In this document: in pieces, positions 22,145 to 34,047 of the stretch | Layout of the letters: the number at the start of each line of letters is the position of its first letter | Position numbering within the stretch: the stretch's first letter is position 1 | DNA from: Acanthamoeba lenticulata | Taxonomy: Eukaryota > Discosea > Longamoebia > Acanthamoebidae | NCBI GenBank assembly: GCA_002179805.1 | Contig: NAVB01000144.1 | Span: 62,001 to 126,000, forward strand | Length of the DNA stretch: 64,000 bases | Reading direction: 5' to 3' | Made by a program: the position numbers and the translations under genes | Notes under the pieces: generated by a model | Seen by the model: the letters and a program-made list of their open reading frames with translations, nothing else | Told to the model about the DNA's origin: nothing | Databases searched by the model: none

Positions 22145-24567
22145 TCAGTGGGCGAGAGCGAGCAGCTTGTCGTGCAACACGTCGGCCAGGTCGTCGGCGC
22201 GCTCGAGCGCCCGCACGGCGTTCTGGAGACCCGGCACGTCGCAGGCGATCCACAGGGCGTCCATGATCTCCACCCGCTTCCCCTGTATCACGCTGTCGCC
22301 ACCAACCATCACCATCATCACCATCACCATCACTATCACCAACATCATCGTTGATGGCGGGGCGAGGGCGTACTAGGCGCGGCCCACGGTGGGGAGCGGC
22401 CGCACGGGCTTGCTGGTGGTGCTGCTGCCCGAGCCGCGCATGATGCCTGACCCGCCCGCCGTCATGCCGGTGGCGCCTGCCGCAACGGCGGCGGCGGCCG
22501 ATGGCGTGGCAGAGGAGAAGGAGGAGCCTGACGCCGTCATGCTGGCCACTGAGCCAGAGGAGTGGATGCGGCTTCGCGGCGACGGCGTGTCGAGGCCCAG
22601 GATGACCTCCCGCTCGCGGGCCAGCTTGTTCGACATCGGCACTGCGACCGGGCTCTCGTGTCAACACCGCACCGCATCGCACCGCACCGCACCGCACACG
22701 ACACGACACGACACAGGAGCGCACGTACAGATCTGGAGCACAAAGACGGAGAGGATGAGCTGCGCGTTGGACACATGAAACTCGACAGCCATGTCCGACG
22801 GCAGCGGCGGCAGGAACTTTTGCGTCTGTCGTGTGGCAATCAAGTGAGTGAATGAGCGGCTCGTGCCGGCTTGCCCTCCGGAGCTCGACAGCACGGCGCT
22901 GCAGTACCGCGGGGTTGCCAAACAGGTGGTCCGGGAATTCGAGACCGCTCGAGGTCTCGAGCTCGGCTCGCGCCCGCCGGATGTCCTCCTTCAGCCTCTG
23001 TACGTGTGCATGATTTACCAATAAAATAAATAAGAAAAAATAAAATATTTGATGAAAAGCAAAAGGGAGCGCACGAGTAGAGCGTCGCGGAGGGTGAACC
23101 CGTCGATGCGGCCATCGTAGCGCGCCGCCAGGCGTTGGAGCCGCCGCAGCTCCCCGACGGCCATTCGTGCGTAGTTGTGCGCGTTTTGGATCTGAAGGAG
23201 AAGCCGTTGGTCGCCTCTCTTGACCAAACGTCAACCCGGGCACGGGGTGATGGCGCACCTGGAAGATGCGGAGCGGCGTGAGGTGCGACACTTGCGTCTT
23301 GATGGCCAGCGGCAGCTTGCGGCCCCACGTCGGCCGCAGCTTGAATCGCAGGTCCTGCCAAGTCACACGCACACACACTCCCACAGGGGTGAGTCACACT
23401 CACTCGCGCGTGCGAGCAGGGCCGCAGGACACAAACGCACGGCGTTGACAATGCGCCAGCCCGAGAGCGTCGCGGTGCCTCGAACGGACGTCACACCCCT
23501 AGAGCGGGATTGGGTCAATCCTCGTAGTAGAGCCACCAGCGTCCATGACGATGTCAGGCGGGCGATTGACGTACTCGTCGGTCTTGCGGCCAAAGTTGAC
23601 GACGTGACGGCCGGGCTTGGCAGCCTCGCCTGCGGGCGAGGGTGACGTTGCGCTGTCGCTGGAGGTAGCGGCGGTTGAGGAGTCGTCGCTGGGGGCTGAG
23701 CCTGCACCCGCGGCCGAGTGGCGGCCGTGCTTGAGAAGGGCGTCGAGGTTGAGCGCGACTTTGCGTCGCAGCCGCTCGCGCTCCTCCTCGACGCTGGCGA
23801 CCGCTTGCTGCTGCGGCTGCTGATCGGCTTCATCGTCGCCCCGCAGGTCGTCCACGCACACCTGTCGAGATGCGTCAATCGTTTGCCATCTTGATCTCCT
23901 CTACATAAGGACCAGATTGTGAAGAAGACGAACAGTGAGGAAGTCGAGCATTTCAGCCACGATGGTGGGCACCTCCTCGGTGAGCATGAACTCGAGCTCT
24001 CTGGCCTGAGGGTCACGATTAAGAAAAAGACCGAATTGATGAGCCACGCCTACACAATCGAATCGTATGCACACAAGAGAAGAGACGAACCCGAGCCTCC
24101 TTCTCTAGCTGGAGGTATCGCTCGTCTTCGTCGAGAGAACCGCTGCACAAGAGCTGACTCGACGAGGGGGTCGAATACGAGGAGCTATACAGGGATGCCT
24201 GGTTGCGAGCGTCCTCCTCCTCCTTCATGCGTCGTAAAATGATGGCCTGAGGACTCTGTGACACCCCCTGCTCGAGCCGTCGGACGACGAGCTCGGCCTC
24301 TGGAGGCATCGACGTCGTGGTCTGCATGGCAGTAGTCTGACTCTTAAGTTCGAGAAGATTCTGCCGATTGAAGGTATTCTCTTTCGAGCCTGCCCCAGGC
24401 GCGGCGCTCTCATCTGACGAGGGCGACGTATCAGCCCGTTGGTTCGTTGGCGTCAATCCGCTTGCCCCTGCTGAGCTTACGATGCTTATGGAGGACCTCG
24501 AAGACTCAACCACGCTTGAGAGCGAGATCAGCGACTGGCGCACTTCTGCCCGCTCACTCTTCTCCAT
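22145..24567 (-). CDS. Rogdi/Rav2-like leucine-zipper domain protein
   Basis: Rogdi and yeast Rav2 belong to the RAVE complex, which assembles the vacuolar proton ATPase. The match is block by block to animal Rogdi: EFEFMLTEEVPTIVAEMLDFL to the N-terminal EFRWLLHDEV block, RIFQIQNAHNYARMAVGELR to the QIQDARNHVSQAI block, FLPPLPSDMAVEFHVSNAQL to the FAPALPSDLLVNVYI block, and the C-terminal KRVEIMDALWIACDVPGLQN to the QRLEVSHVHKV block. Seven or more exons lie between the ATG at 24567 and the stop at 22145; limits are approximate. Compared with the animal protein it has a longer Ser-rich N-terminus (about 150 residues) and an extra Ala/Gly/Ser linker before the last block. It starts head-to-head with VPS33. 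Confidence 0.7.
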
Positions 24568-24771
24568 CTTCTCCCACCAATCTTATTTCCTTTTTTTTCT
24601 CGACTATTTTTCTTTTGTTAGTGTCCGTTAGCGGCAACTGGAGCACCACGCGCTCGTCGAAGTTCACTCCTGTTGCTGACACTCAGAGGGAGTGGCCGTC
24701 ACAGAAAGGGTTGGTGCTGTGCGCAATAGTCCACACTGTTGGCCGCGACCGTCAACCCACATTGCAAACAA
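24568..24771. promoter_or_regulatory. Bidirectional promoter region, Rogdi-like and VPS33
   Basis: Only 204 bases separate the two divergent start codons. The region next to the Rogdi start is T-rich. Both leaders and promoters must be here, so the two endolysosomal genes may be co-regulated. This is an inference from spacing alone. Confidence 0.5.
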
Positions 24772-27700
24772 ATGGAGGAGGCAGACCGTTTGGCCGGTCC
24801 GACGTTTAAGATCGCGGAACAGTGGCGCGAAGAGTGCGCAAAGGATTTTACCAATATTTTAGATGCCATCCGGGTTCGTTTTTGATTATGTTTTTTTCTT
24901 TATTTCGATCATTTTATTCATTATTTTATCATTTTATGCACGCAGGCCTCGGCAGAGCAGGCCCTGCTGCTCGTTGACCCGGAGCTGCTGGGTCGGCTGC
25001 GGCTCGTGCTGGGCGAGGACATCGCGCTCGCCCTCCGTGCTCATGGCGTTAGCCACATGACGCTCCTCACGCCTGACGAGGACAGCTTCGACTTGGCCCA
25101 GTTCACCGGTGGCAGCGACGCCACCTATATCATCTACCTGGTCCGGCCAGAGCCGGCCTGGATGCGCATCATCGCCGCCCATGTTCAGCAGCACACGCGC
25201 CAGGCCCGCACGTGGCCCACGGCCGTGTCCGCCCGGTCGGCCGAGCCCGTCTTCCCGGCTCTCTCCTACCTCGCGCCCGCCGGCAGCGCTCAGAACGCGG
25301 GTAAGCAGCCAGCCATCACTGGCTCTGAGAGCTCAACTCACGGCCTTGTTGTTGTTGTTGCCTTTCTGGACATGTGCAGCCCTGTACGACCCGGTCCACG
25401 CGCCAGCGGGCACGACCCAGTTTGCCGTCATCTTCACGCCGCAGTACAGCGTGGTTCGTGCACTCACGCGTCATCCCGCCACCTTAAACGATGGGGGCAA
25501 TGAGGCCAATGGACCATCCACCGGGTGGTGTGCGTGTGGGGCAGGTCTGTGATCGCGTGCTCGAAGAGGAGGGGATCAAGGGCATGGTCGGGGTCTACGA
25601 GTACGGGCTTCATCTGTTGCCCTATGGCGACGTCCTCTCCCTCGAGGACGAGCGCTCGTTCCGCGACATCTTCGTGGTTCGTCCTTTCTCCCGCTGGCTG
25701 GCGCAGGACTCACCGGCTGGCTCACGCGCCTTGAAATGACTGGCCAACAGGAGAACGACACGTCGTCGCTCTACTTTGTCGTGCGCTCGCTCATGCGGCT
25801 GCAGCACATGTACGGCAACTTTACCAGCATCAAAGGTGCCGCCTCCTCGCGCCCGGACGTGATCAACACCACAGTTCGTCCCGCTTACACCGAATTTTTG
25901 TCGATACGGCAGGACGAGGCGTGCATGCGCAGACGGTGGCCGACCTGGTGCTGCGACACACGCAGGAGGAGGCCGGATCGCGGCGCCAGCGCGAGGGCGA
26001 GGCGGACGACGCAAAGAAAGGGGAGGACAACAACGGTAATAAAGATGGCGGTGGCGGCGACGACAAGGCCCGGGCCCGTCGAGGCAAGGCCAGCGCCCCC
26101 GCGACGAAGAAGATCGACGCCCTCCTCCTGCTCGACCGTAACCTCGACCTCGTACGTCTTGTCGTGGCTCTTGACGCCTCGAGCGTGGCTGATGCCTGTT
26201 TGTGTCCCCCCACACGGCAGGTGAGCCCGCTGGCGACGCCCTTCACCTACGAGGGCCTCATCGCCGAGGTGCTGGGGCTCGACCATGGCAGCGCCATTGT
26301 CGACGCTGACGTGGTGCCCCCGCCCGGCAGTGGCGATGCTGACGCCAATGGCCACAGCGAAGACGACGAGCGGCGTCAGAAGCGACGAGGTCGCGAACCC
26401 GAGCCGCCGCGCGGGCGCGATCGAGACCGAGACCGGAGACCAGGCCAGGACCAGGGCCGCGGGCCCGGACGAGGTGGAGGCCGTGGCGCGGGCGACGAGC
26501 AGCGGGTGAGGGTCTCACTCTACGGCGCCGGGCGGCTCTTCTACGTACGTCTCGCACGAGCGCAGCTGAAATCCTCACCCGCCCCTCGAGCTCACCACCC
26601 GCGTACCACGGGCACAGGGGCTGCGCGACGTCCACGTCGCGGGCTTGAGCCGGACGCTTCAGGACAAGGCCCGCAGCATCGGCCCCAGCTATCGCGTACG
26701 CCCATTTTCTGAATAGTTCAGCGACGTTGGTCGTTGTGGGTCTGACGCCGGAGGCACACACACACGCTTCCCGACACCGCACAACAGAAACTCAAGGGCA
26801 CGCTGCGGCAAGATGAGAAAGAAGGTCAACTCCTCTCCGACGCCGATCTACAGCGCCTCCTGCCTGAGTTTGCTGCGCTCCAGACCGAGCACGAAGCCCT
26901 TCAACTCCGTACGTGCCCACTTGGTGATTAAGGTGGCGGGCCACGTAGACGTTCAGGACGGAAGCCTGCTAACTGGGACTTGCGGCTTGTATCGACAGAC
27001 ACGAACCTGGTCGAGCGGGTGACGCAGGCCACGCGCCATCCACCCTTCCTCGCCCGCCTCCAGTTCGAGCAACGTTCGCTTTCGTTTTCGCTTTCGTTCT
27101 TTCTCTTTTATTCTTTAGTTTAGCGATTGGCTGATGGCGCCCAGCAGGCCTTATGGGCACGGGCGACGTGGGACGGAACCCTCTGCCGGAGCAAGCCATG
27201 CAGGCCGGCGAGCAGATCGTCAAGGTCCTCCGGCTGCTCTGCCTCGCGTCGGTCGTGGGCGGTGGCCTGCCCCGTCCCGCCTACGATCGTTACCGCACGC
27301 TGCTCCTCGAGGTGCGTCGCGCAAGCGCCTGCGTTCCTCCTGCAGAGTCCCCTTTGAGGGCTGACGCAAGCGGGTCACGATCGTGGTGTCCAGAAATACG
27401 GGATGCACCACGCCTGCACGCTGTTCAACCTCGAGCTGGCCGGCCTCTTCACGCCCCTCATCGGTAATGCACGCTAATGAATCTTTTTTTTTTTTTTTTT
27501 TCAAAAACCGATTTTGAACTAATTTTGCAAAATAGGGAAGCCGATGTTTCCGAAGCTGCGCGAGCTGATGCGACTCGTCGTGCCGGAAGCCCAGAGCGGC
27601 CAGCCGGCGGACATGGCCTACACGCACTCCGGGTAAGCTATCTTTTGGCGCTGTATTTATTTGTAAATTTATTTATTTGATACTGATCTTTTTTTAAAAA

Positions 27701-28292
27701 AAAATATAATTAATAAATAAAACCAGATACGCGCCGCTCAGCATACGATTGGTGGAGGCAGCGGCGAACGACGGGTGGCAGGGCGGCGAGCTCAAGCGAC
27801 TGCACAACGTGCTCGGGCCCGTGTTTGAGTATGTCGTCAACGAGCACGGCGAGATCGTCGACTCGCCCTCGTCGTCTTCCTCGTCCTCCAAGTCGCGAAG
27901 GCGCGGCGACCGCAAGGGCACCACGAGCCCGCGCGATCGAAGTCCGCCTCGGGGCGGCCGCGACGGCGACGAGCCCAAAGGTGCGCCGCGCTGCCTGGGC
28001 CCGGTGGTGATCATCGACGTTGCACGGCTCACACACTTGCGTACGCGGCACGCACACAGTGGTGCTGGTCTTCATCATAGGAGGAATGACCCACGCGGAA
28101 GCGGCCGCCCTTCGCTGGCTCTCCTCTCAAGGTGCGTTAGTGTCGTGCGCTTGTGTCCTACGACGAGTGCTCATTGTCCAATGCGTAACACACACGCACA
28201 CACGCACAGGCCGAACACAATACGTGGCGGGCACCACGAAGCTGCTCACGGGCGACACCTTCGTGGCCTCCCTCGTAGACGACCTGCTGTAA
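24772..28292 (+). CDS. VPS33: VPS33-like Sec1/Munc18 protein
   Basis: VPS33 is the SM-family subunit of HOPS and CORVET, which chaperones SNARE assembly in endosome and lysosome fusion. Sixteen exons were followed by phase: 24772-24873, 24946-25300, 25380-25453, 25545-25676, 25751-25835, 25919-26151, 26221-26544, 26618-26695, 26788-26908, 26999-27073, 27148-27311, 27394-27463, 27536-27632, 27727-27980, 28060-28131 and 28210-28292. They give 772 residues; the family is usually near 600. The SM hallmark is DALLLLDRNLDLVSPLATPF followed by TYEGLIAEVLG. The C-terminal block is VVLVFIIGGMTHAEAAALR. Insertions account for the extra length: a Lys/Gly-rich stretch before the hallmark, a charged Arg/Gly-rich stretch after it (26340-26510), and a Ser-rich stretch near 27870. 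The acceptor at 27148 has an alternative three bases upstream. Confidence 0.85.
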
Positions 28293-28521
28293 TCACCCGA
28301 CCGCCTCGTGCGTAGTCACTTAATAATAAAAATAATATCCTTCCACCGCGGTGTCCACATGCACAAAGGGAGTGAGGACACGGGAACGGCCAGAACTTGC
28401 GCGACGCACTCGCGCAGAGACGACAGGAGGCTCGCAGGCGTGGAAGCGGCATTCTGGCCTCGAGGCAGGTCGGCCTCGGTCGCGGCTGCCGCCGAAGACA
28501 AGATCTGCGCCGCGCGAGCCT

Positions 28522-28815
28522 TCATCTCGTCCTCGAAGCGCTTCTCGGCGAGAACGCGGTCTGCATCAGCTTGCGTCGGTTGGTGAGTGGGACGATCGTG
28601 CGCACGTAGCCCAAACGATCTCGCGCCTGCTTGATGAGCTCGTCTGCCGTCTGATCTGCACTCTCGGCTTGCGAGAGATCTGCATTTCGCTTGAAGGTTG
28701 CACGTATGGTGGCCAAAACCTCGGCGCTCTGTCCCGGTTCCAGCAGTCGCGCGGCACACACCAAGTCTCTGTACAGCCCCAGCACCACGCCTCGCCGGCT
28801 CGCATTCGATGCCAT
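28522..28815 (-). CDS. LYR-motif (Complex1_LYR) protein
   Basis: LYR proteins are small mitochondrial adaptors for Fe-S cluster delivery or respiratory-complex assembly. The ATG at 28815 gives VVLGLYRDLVCAARLL, with the LYR tripeptide near residue 13. A helix follows with the family-type Arg-Ala-x-Phe-Lys-x-Asn segment (TIRATFKRNADL), then DELIKQARDRLGYVRTIV. The straight reading frame is 97 residues and stops at 28522. A second minus-strand frame, starting near 28556 and stopping at 28316, also looks coding (ADRVLAEKRFEDEMKARAAQ). A 62-base GT-AG intron would connect the two by dropping about twenty residues, giving a longer protein that ends just past VPS33. I cannot decide between the models. 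The gene is divergent from the SAM-domain gene 87 bases away. Confidence 0.6.
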   Translation of the reverse strand: MASNASRRGVVLGLYRDLVCAARLLEPGQSAEVLATIRATFKRNADLSQAESADQTADELIKQARDRLGYVRTIVPLTNRRKLMQTAFSPRSASRTR

Positions 28816-28902
28816 TTGTGCTGCACCAAGCAAACTGAAAAAGAAAGAGAAACAGAGCCATCCAGATCAAGAGCATTTCCAAGAAATCTTGACTTGGCAA
28901 GG

Positions 28903-29788
28903 ATGGCGCTAGTGGTGGACAGTGGAGATTTTAAACAGCTGCAAGATGAGGGCAAAGCCGACGTGATGGCATGGGTGCGTTCCCTGGGCTATCCGCAGTA
29001 TGAAATGCTGCTCATTCGGGCTGGATTCGACTCGCTCCGCGCCGTCCAGCACTTGGACGATGAAGCCTTGACTCAGGCACGTCTGCACCACACACGACCT
29101 TCACATGTGGGCTTCTGTCTGACAGCTGCACCAGTGCGGGGTGGCGCTGGTGGGTCACCGCCGCGTGCTGGCCGCTGCGGCCGCGGACCTGCGGGCAGAA
29201 CGGGCGGCGAGCGAAGAGCGCGAGCTGCAGCAGCTGCTGCGCAAACACCGCCAACTTCAATCGCCTATCCATCTCGTCAGCTCGACGACGGCCCCCGCGG
29301 CAACGACGCCAACAAGCATTCCAATCCCGACCACCCCGGTCACGACGAGGACCTCGCCATCTCCGTCGGCGGCCAGCTCAACGACGACACTCTCACCCAC
29401 GTCAATCGGACGGCGATCGGCCGCTTCGACGCCCAATCGCACGCCATCGCCACGCTCTGGCGCACAGAGCCTTGCGTATGGCGCTCAGATAACGACGCCT
29501 CCCAGGCCGCCCCGCTCATCGTCGTCACCAGCCGCCACGGCCACGGCCACTGCCACCGCGGACGAGGCCTTGGCGAGCCTGTTTGGCGACCTGCTGCAGC
29601 CCCAGCCCATGATGGCCATGCGCAAGCCCATCACGAGCGGCCAGTTCTCCAGCGTGAGCGACCTCTTGGGCATCACCGTCGAGGCCCAGCGCTCCCCCGC
29701 GCGGGCTTCCAGCTCAGCACCGCCGCAGCCGCCGAGCACAGCGCAGTCCCCAGCCGCAGCGCAGCCCAGGGACGCGTTGCGGCCATAA
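28903..29788 (+). CDS. SAM-domain protein with Ser/Thr/Pro-rich tail
   Basis: Exons 28903-29076 and 29126-29788 give 278 residues. Residues about 17-80 form a SAM (sterile alpha motif) domain: MAWVRSLGYPQYEMLLIRAG, FDSLRAVQHLDDEALTQ, LHQCGVALVGHRRVL. SAM domains mediate protein oligomerisation or RNA binding. A short coiled region (ASEERELQQLLRKHRQL) follows, then a disordered Thr/Ser/Pro-rich tail. The intron must begin with GC, because only the boundary CAG|GCACGT keeps the SAM frame; the GT four bases further on breaks it. No catalytic domain is present, so a scaffold role is likely. Confidence 0.78.
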
Positions 29789-30045
29789 GGGCCCTCCAAC
29801 TCCACCTCGGAGTTTAAGTACCACGCGCTCCTCTCCTTTTTCTATGCGCAACTCACGCTCACAACACAAAACTCCCGCCAGAACCTAAACCGTACCATGT
29901 CTCCTCGAAATTCAGCACGGTTGCATCGCAACCCCATTAGGTATCTCACCTTTTTTCTCAGTTTGGAAGTGGAGTCGTGGGGCCCGCGAACTCAGCCGTC
30001 GTAGAAACAGCAGGAGGCCAACTCCACTCCCTGTTGGGCAAACAA
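29789..30045. other. Intergenic region before sedolisin 1
   Basis: A spacer of 257 bases lies between two genes on the same strand. I see no coding signal in it. It probably holds the 3' end of the SAM gene and the promoter of sedolisin 1. Confidence 0.4.
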
Positions 30046-33000
30046 ATGGAGCTCGCATGGAAGCGGCGAGCAACGTTACCGCTCGTCCTTCTGGTTGCCA
30101 TCGCCGCCGCGGCCTGCCTCCTGACCTCCGCCGCGCCTCACGCCGTGGCGGCCAAGCAAGTCGGCTGCGGGGAGGAAGGGCGTATGGTGCTCGCGACGCC
30201 CCTCGACAACGAACTTCTCCAATACATCGGCTGGGTGCCCACGCGCAAGCGAGACGTCCTGGGCGGCACCGTTCTGACCTTCTTCGTTGAGCTCAGGTCC
30301 CACATACAAGTTCCCTCGCCCCACCCCCTTTTGCCCCAAACTCACCACCATCGCAACACCACGACAGGACGGGCAAGGAGGGTCAGGTCGAGCAGATGGC
30401 TGCCGCTGTGTCCAACCCCTCGTCTCCCCTCTTCGGCCGCTTTCTCTCGGCGCAGCAGCTCAGGCACGTTTTTATTCTTTTTAAATACAATGTATTTTTA
30501 AAACAATTATATTTATATTTTTGATATTTGTTTCCTCAGGGAACTGGTGGCAGCGCCTGAGGCCGAGGCCGCTGTGACGCGATGGCTCCACGCCGCCAGC
30601 GAGGCCAACGGCAACCACCCCATCTCCATCCACTCCTATGGCGACGTCCTCAAGGTGCGCACGCTGTTCTGGGCCGCGGAGGCCGCACGTGTTTTCGGCC
30701 GACTCAAAGGGAGGATGACGTGCAGGTGACGACGACCGTGGAGAACACGGAGCGCCTATTCGACACCGAGATCGACCAGTTTGCGCACGAGCGCTCAGGG
30801 CGTGCTGTGCCTCTCCTCGTCCGACGTACGACGTCTTCAACCTTTCCTTTCCGGGGCGGCTTCCGTCCTTTCGATGGAACGGCGCACTAACGTCTTGTTC
30901 GTGGGCCTGACACTGCCTGCAGGCGCAACGGCCCCGCTCGAGGTGGCCCCGTACGTGCGTGGGCTCGTCGGCTTGGCCGATGTCGCGGCGCCGCGCCGCT
31001 TCACGACCTTTAGCCACCGCCGCCCTCCGCCGCCGGGCAGCGACGCAGGAAAGACGATCCGCCAAGCTGGCAACGTCGGCCCGCCACAGATCCGAGCGCG
31101 CTACAACATGTCCTCAAGCACCAATGCCTCGGCCAGCGTGACGCAGGCCGTGGTGTCCTTCAACGATCTCTTCTCGCCGCTGGCGCTGCAGGCCTTTACC
31201 AGCTACTTTGGCACGGACACGCCCAACGTGACGACCGTCCGCGGCGTGGGCTCCAACGTCCCCTGCCAGTCCTACCCCTGCTCGGCCGAGGGCGAGACGG
31301 ATCTCGACATCCAGTACATCACGGCCATTGCCCAATACGCCAGAACGTGGGTCCACCTCAACAACAACGCAGGCGGCTCTACGTATGCTTGGGCGCTCGA
31401 GGTCGCCTCTGCTGCTCAGCCAGCCATGGTTCGTCGGTTTCTATTTGATTTTATTTTTAACATTATTTTCAAATATTTCAAAATTGGGAAGAAGCTGATG
31501 AGGTGAGGACAGGTGTACTCGATCTCGTGGGGCTCGGACGAGGTGACCCCCACGGGCGGACAGTGGAGCGACACCGCCTCGACAGAGTCGCAGTTGGCCA
31601 AGCTGGCTACGCGCGGCATCTCGGTCCTTGTGGCCTCGGGTACCAGATCCCTGCGCTACACGCCAGACATGCGTGATCGGGCTCACCTCTTGTTATTTCG
31701 CATCTGCGATCAGGTGATCGGGGAGCGGCCGGTGGAAGCGAGAGCTGTCCGCTGGACACGACGCGCTACTGCTTTCGTGGCGGATGCGCACACAACACCA
31801 CCGCCTGTATGGCTCCTTATTATTATTTATTATTTAATTCTAGTATTTATTGATGGTCACAATTTACTTCTAGTATTAATAATAATTTTATAATTAATTT
31901 CTCTTCCTCAGGCGGACAGGTCCTGCTGGTCGACTCGGGAGGCGCCATCAGCTTCCCAGGAAGTACGCTTTTGTTGCTTTGCCGCAAAGCTGTTGTGCGG
32001 AATCTCACGCCTCGTGTTTGGCGTGTGCGTGCAGCCCAAGTGCACGTCATCAGCTCGGGTCAGCTTACCGCAATCACCTCCTTTATTGCACAACAGCCAG
32101 CCGCCTGCCAAGCCGCCATCGAATTCGACAACGCTGGTACATGACGCCGTCGCTGCGTCGCGGCGTCGTCATCTGACCGCGCACTCTTCTTCTTCTTCTT
32201 CTTGATGATCATGTCCTTCTCCAGGCTATCGGTGGCTCTACTCGGCCTGCTCGTGCTCGTCGCTCAACTATGCCTCGGTGGGCACCACGCAGTTCAGGTA
32301 CGGCCGACAGCTGACGGCGGCCTGCGCTCTGCTGCTTTGCTGATCCCTCTCTCTGGTCACGCAGGAACTTTGCCACGGCGACGTCGACGTGGCCCAAGTT
32401 CATCAACAGCTACACGTCCTCGAGCGCCTGGACGACCGCCGTGGGCGGCACCGAGTGGCCGGTCGACTCGGGTTGGATGACCTTCTTTCGCTCCTCGTGC
32501 TTCTTCGGCTGACTGACACGTGGCCCGGGAATGCAGGGAATGTGGACGTGGTGGCGTCGATCGAGCGCACCTCGTGGATCACCTCTGGCGGCGGCTTTTC
32601 GGCCGTCTTCACCCGCCCGTCGTGGCAGAGCAGCGCCGTGGCGGCCTACCTCGCGCGCACGGACATCGTCTTGCCCCCGTCATCCACCTACAACAGCGCG
32701 GGCCGAGCCTATCCCGACGTCAGCATACTGGCCCGCAACTACATGGCCACCTGGGCGGGTACGGCCGGAACCGACACGCCCTCGGTACGTCCACTTTGTT
32801 TTTAATACTTTTTTTATTCATTTCTTTTGATTAATTTTGTTGGAAATTCTTTCTTTTTTTGTTTGCAGTGGTCAATCTTTGATGGCACGAGCGCGGGCAC
32901 GCCGGTCTTTGCCGGGATGATCACGCTCATCAACCAAATGCGCGTCTCTGTGTACGCGCCTTTCCTTTGCTGTTGTTGGTCGTGTGCATGACCGCAGCTC

Positions 33001-33931
33001 ACCCGGCCAGCATCACAACAACGCCCGACTGCGAAATCCAGGGGCAAGCCGCAGCTGGGTTTCCTCAACCCGCTGCTGTACCAGATCGCCGCCTCGCGCC
33101 CGTGGTCGTTCATGGACATCACGACGGGCTCCAACAAGGCCAATATGGGCTACGTGTGCCAGCACGGCTGGTCCGCCGCACGCGGCTGGGACCCGGCCAC
33201 CGGCGTACGTCACTTCATTTATATTTTTATTTTTACAATATTATTGAAATTATACTTTGAAATTCTTAATACTTTTATTGCAGCTCGGGGCACCAAACTT
33301 TCGCGCTTTGGCCTGGAACCTCCTCAACTTTGACACGTCGCCGTCGCCAAGCGTCACTGTCACGCCAACAAGCTCGCGCTCGTCGACGCCATCGATCACG
33401 GCCTCGCCGACGACAACCCCGACGCCCTCGCGCACACCCTCGCGCTCGCCATCGCCTTCCGTCACGTCCACGCCCACGCGGTCGCCGACTCGAAGCTCTA
33501 CGGCGACGCCGACGCCGACGCGCTCGGTCACGCCCTCGCCGACGCCCAGCCCGTCGAACTCGCTCACGCCCTCGCCGTCGCGCTCGTCCACGGTCTCGCC
33601 TACGCCGACACCGACGTCCAGCCCGACGAGCACGATCACGCCGAGTAATTCCAAGACACCCACGCCCAGCGCCACGAATACGGCCACGCCAAGCCCGTCC
33701 AACACGGCCGCGCCCAGCAGCACGGCGTCGCCGAGCGGGACCAAGACGCCGAGCCCGTCCAGCACGGCCTCGCCCACCAGCACGGCGTCGCCAAGTCCGA
33801 CCAAGACGCCGAGCCCGTCCAGCACGGCCTCGCGAAGTCCGACCAAGACGGCCACGTCCAGCCCAACAAGCACGACCACACCAAGCCCTTCCCGCACAGT
33901 GTCGCCCGTGCGTCTTGCAACGTCGAATTAA
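30046..33931 (+). CDS. Sedolisin (peptidase S53) 1 with Ser/Thr/Pro-rich tail
   Basis: This is a secreted acid serine-carboxyl protease of the kumamolisin/TPP1 family. A signal peptide (RRATLPLVLLVAIAAAACLL) precedes the prodomain (VQ-x-MAAAVSNPSSPLFGRFLS; ELVAAPEAEAAVTRWL). The catalytic Glu and Asp are in GETDLDIQYI, spaced four residues apart as the family requires. The catalytic Ser is in DGTSAGTPVFAG; the family norm is SGTSASxP. The Cys-rich insert CPLDTTRYCFRGGCAHNTT is shared with sedolisin 2. The C-terminal tail of about 200 residues is nearly all Ser, Thr and Pro and ends without a membrane anchor. The first exons are 30046-30296, 30368-30463, 30540-30654 and 30726 to about 30823; exon 2 ends at a GC donor (CAG|GCACGT). 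Later limits are approximate. It probably digests food in the phagosome or the medium. Confidence 0.87.
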
Positions 33932-34047
33932 TTTGGTGCTATGCCTTCTTTTTCTTTCCTTTTGTATGTTTCTTTTCCAATAATAAAAAATCAAAAAATA
34001 AAGATCGCGGAGAAGCAAACTGGGGCACAAACAGGAGCCCAAAGCAC

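Noticed and set aside
33250..33897. Long minus-strand open frame opposite the sedolisin 1 tail
   Set aside because: It mirrors the Ser/Thr/Pro-rich coding strand and consists of Gly/Val/Asp/Glu runs. No splice-consistent gene supports it.
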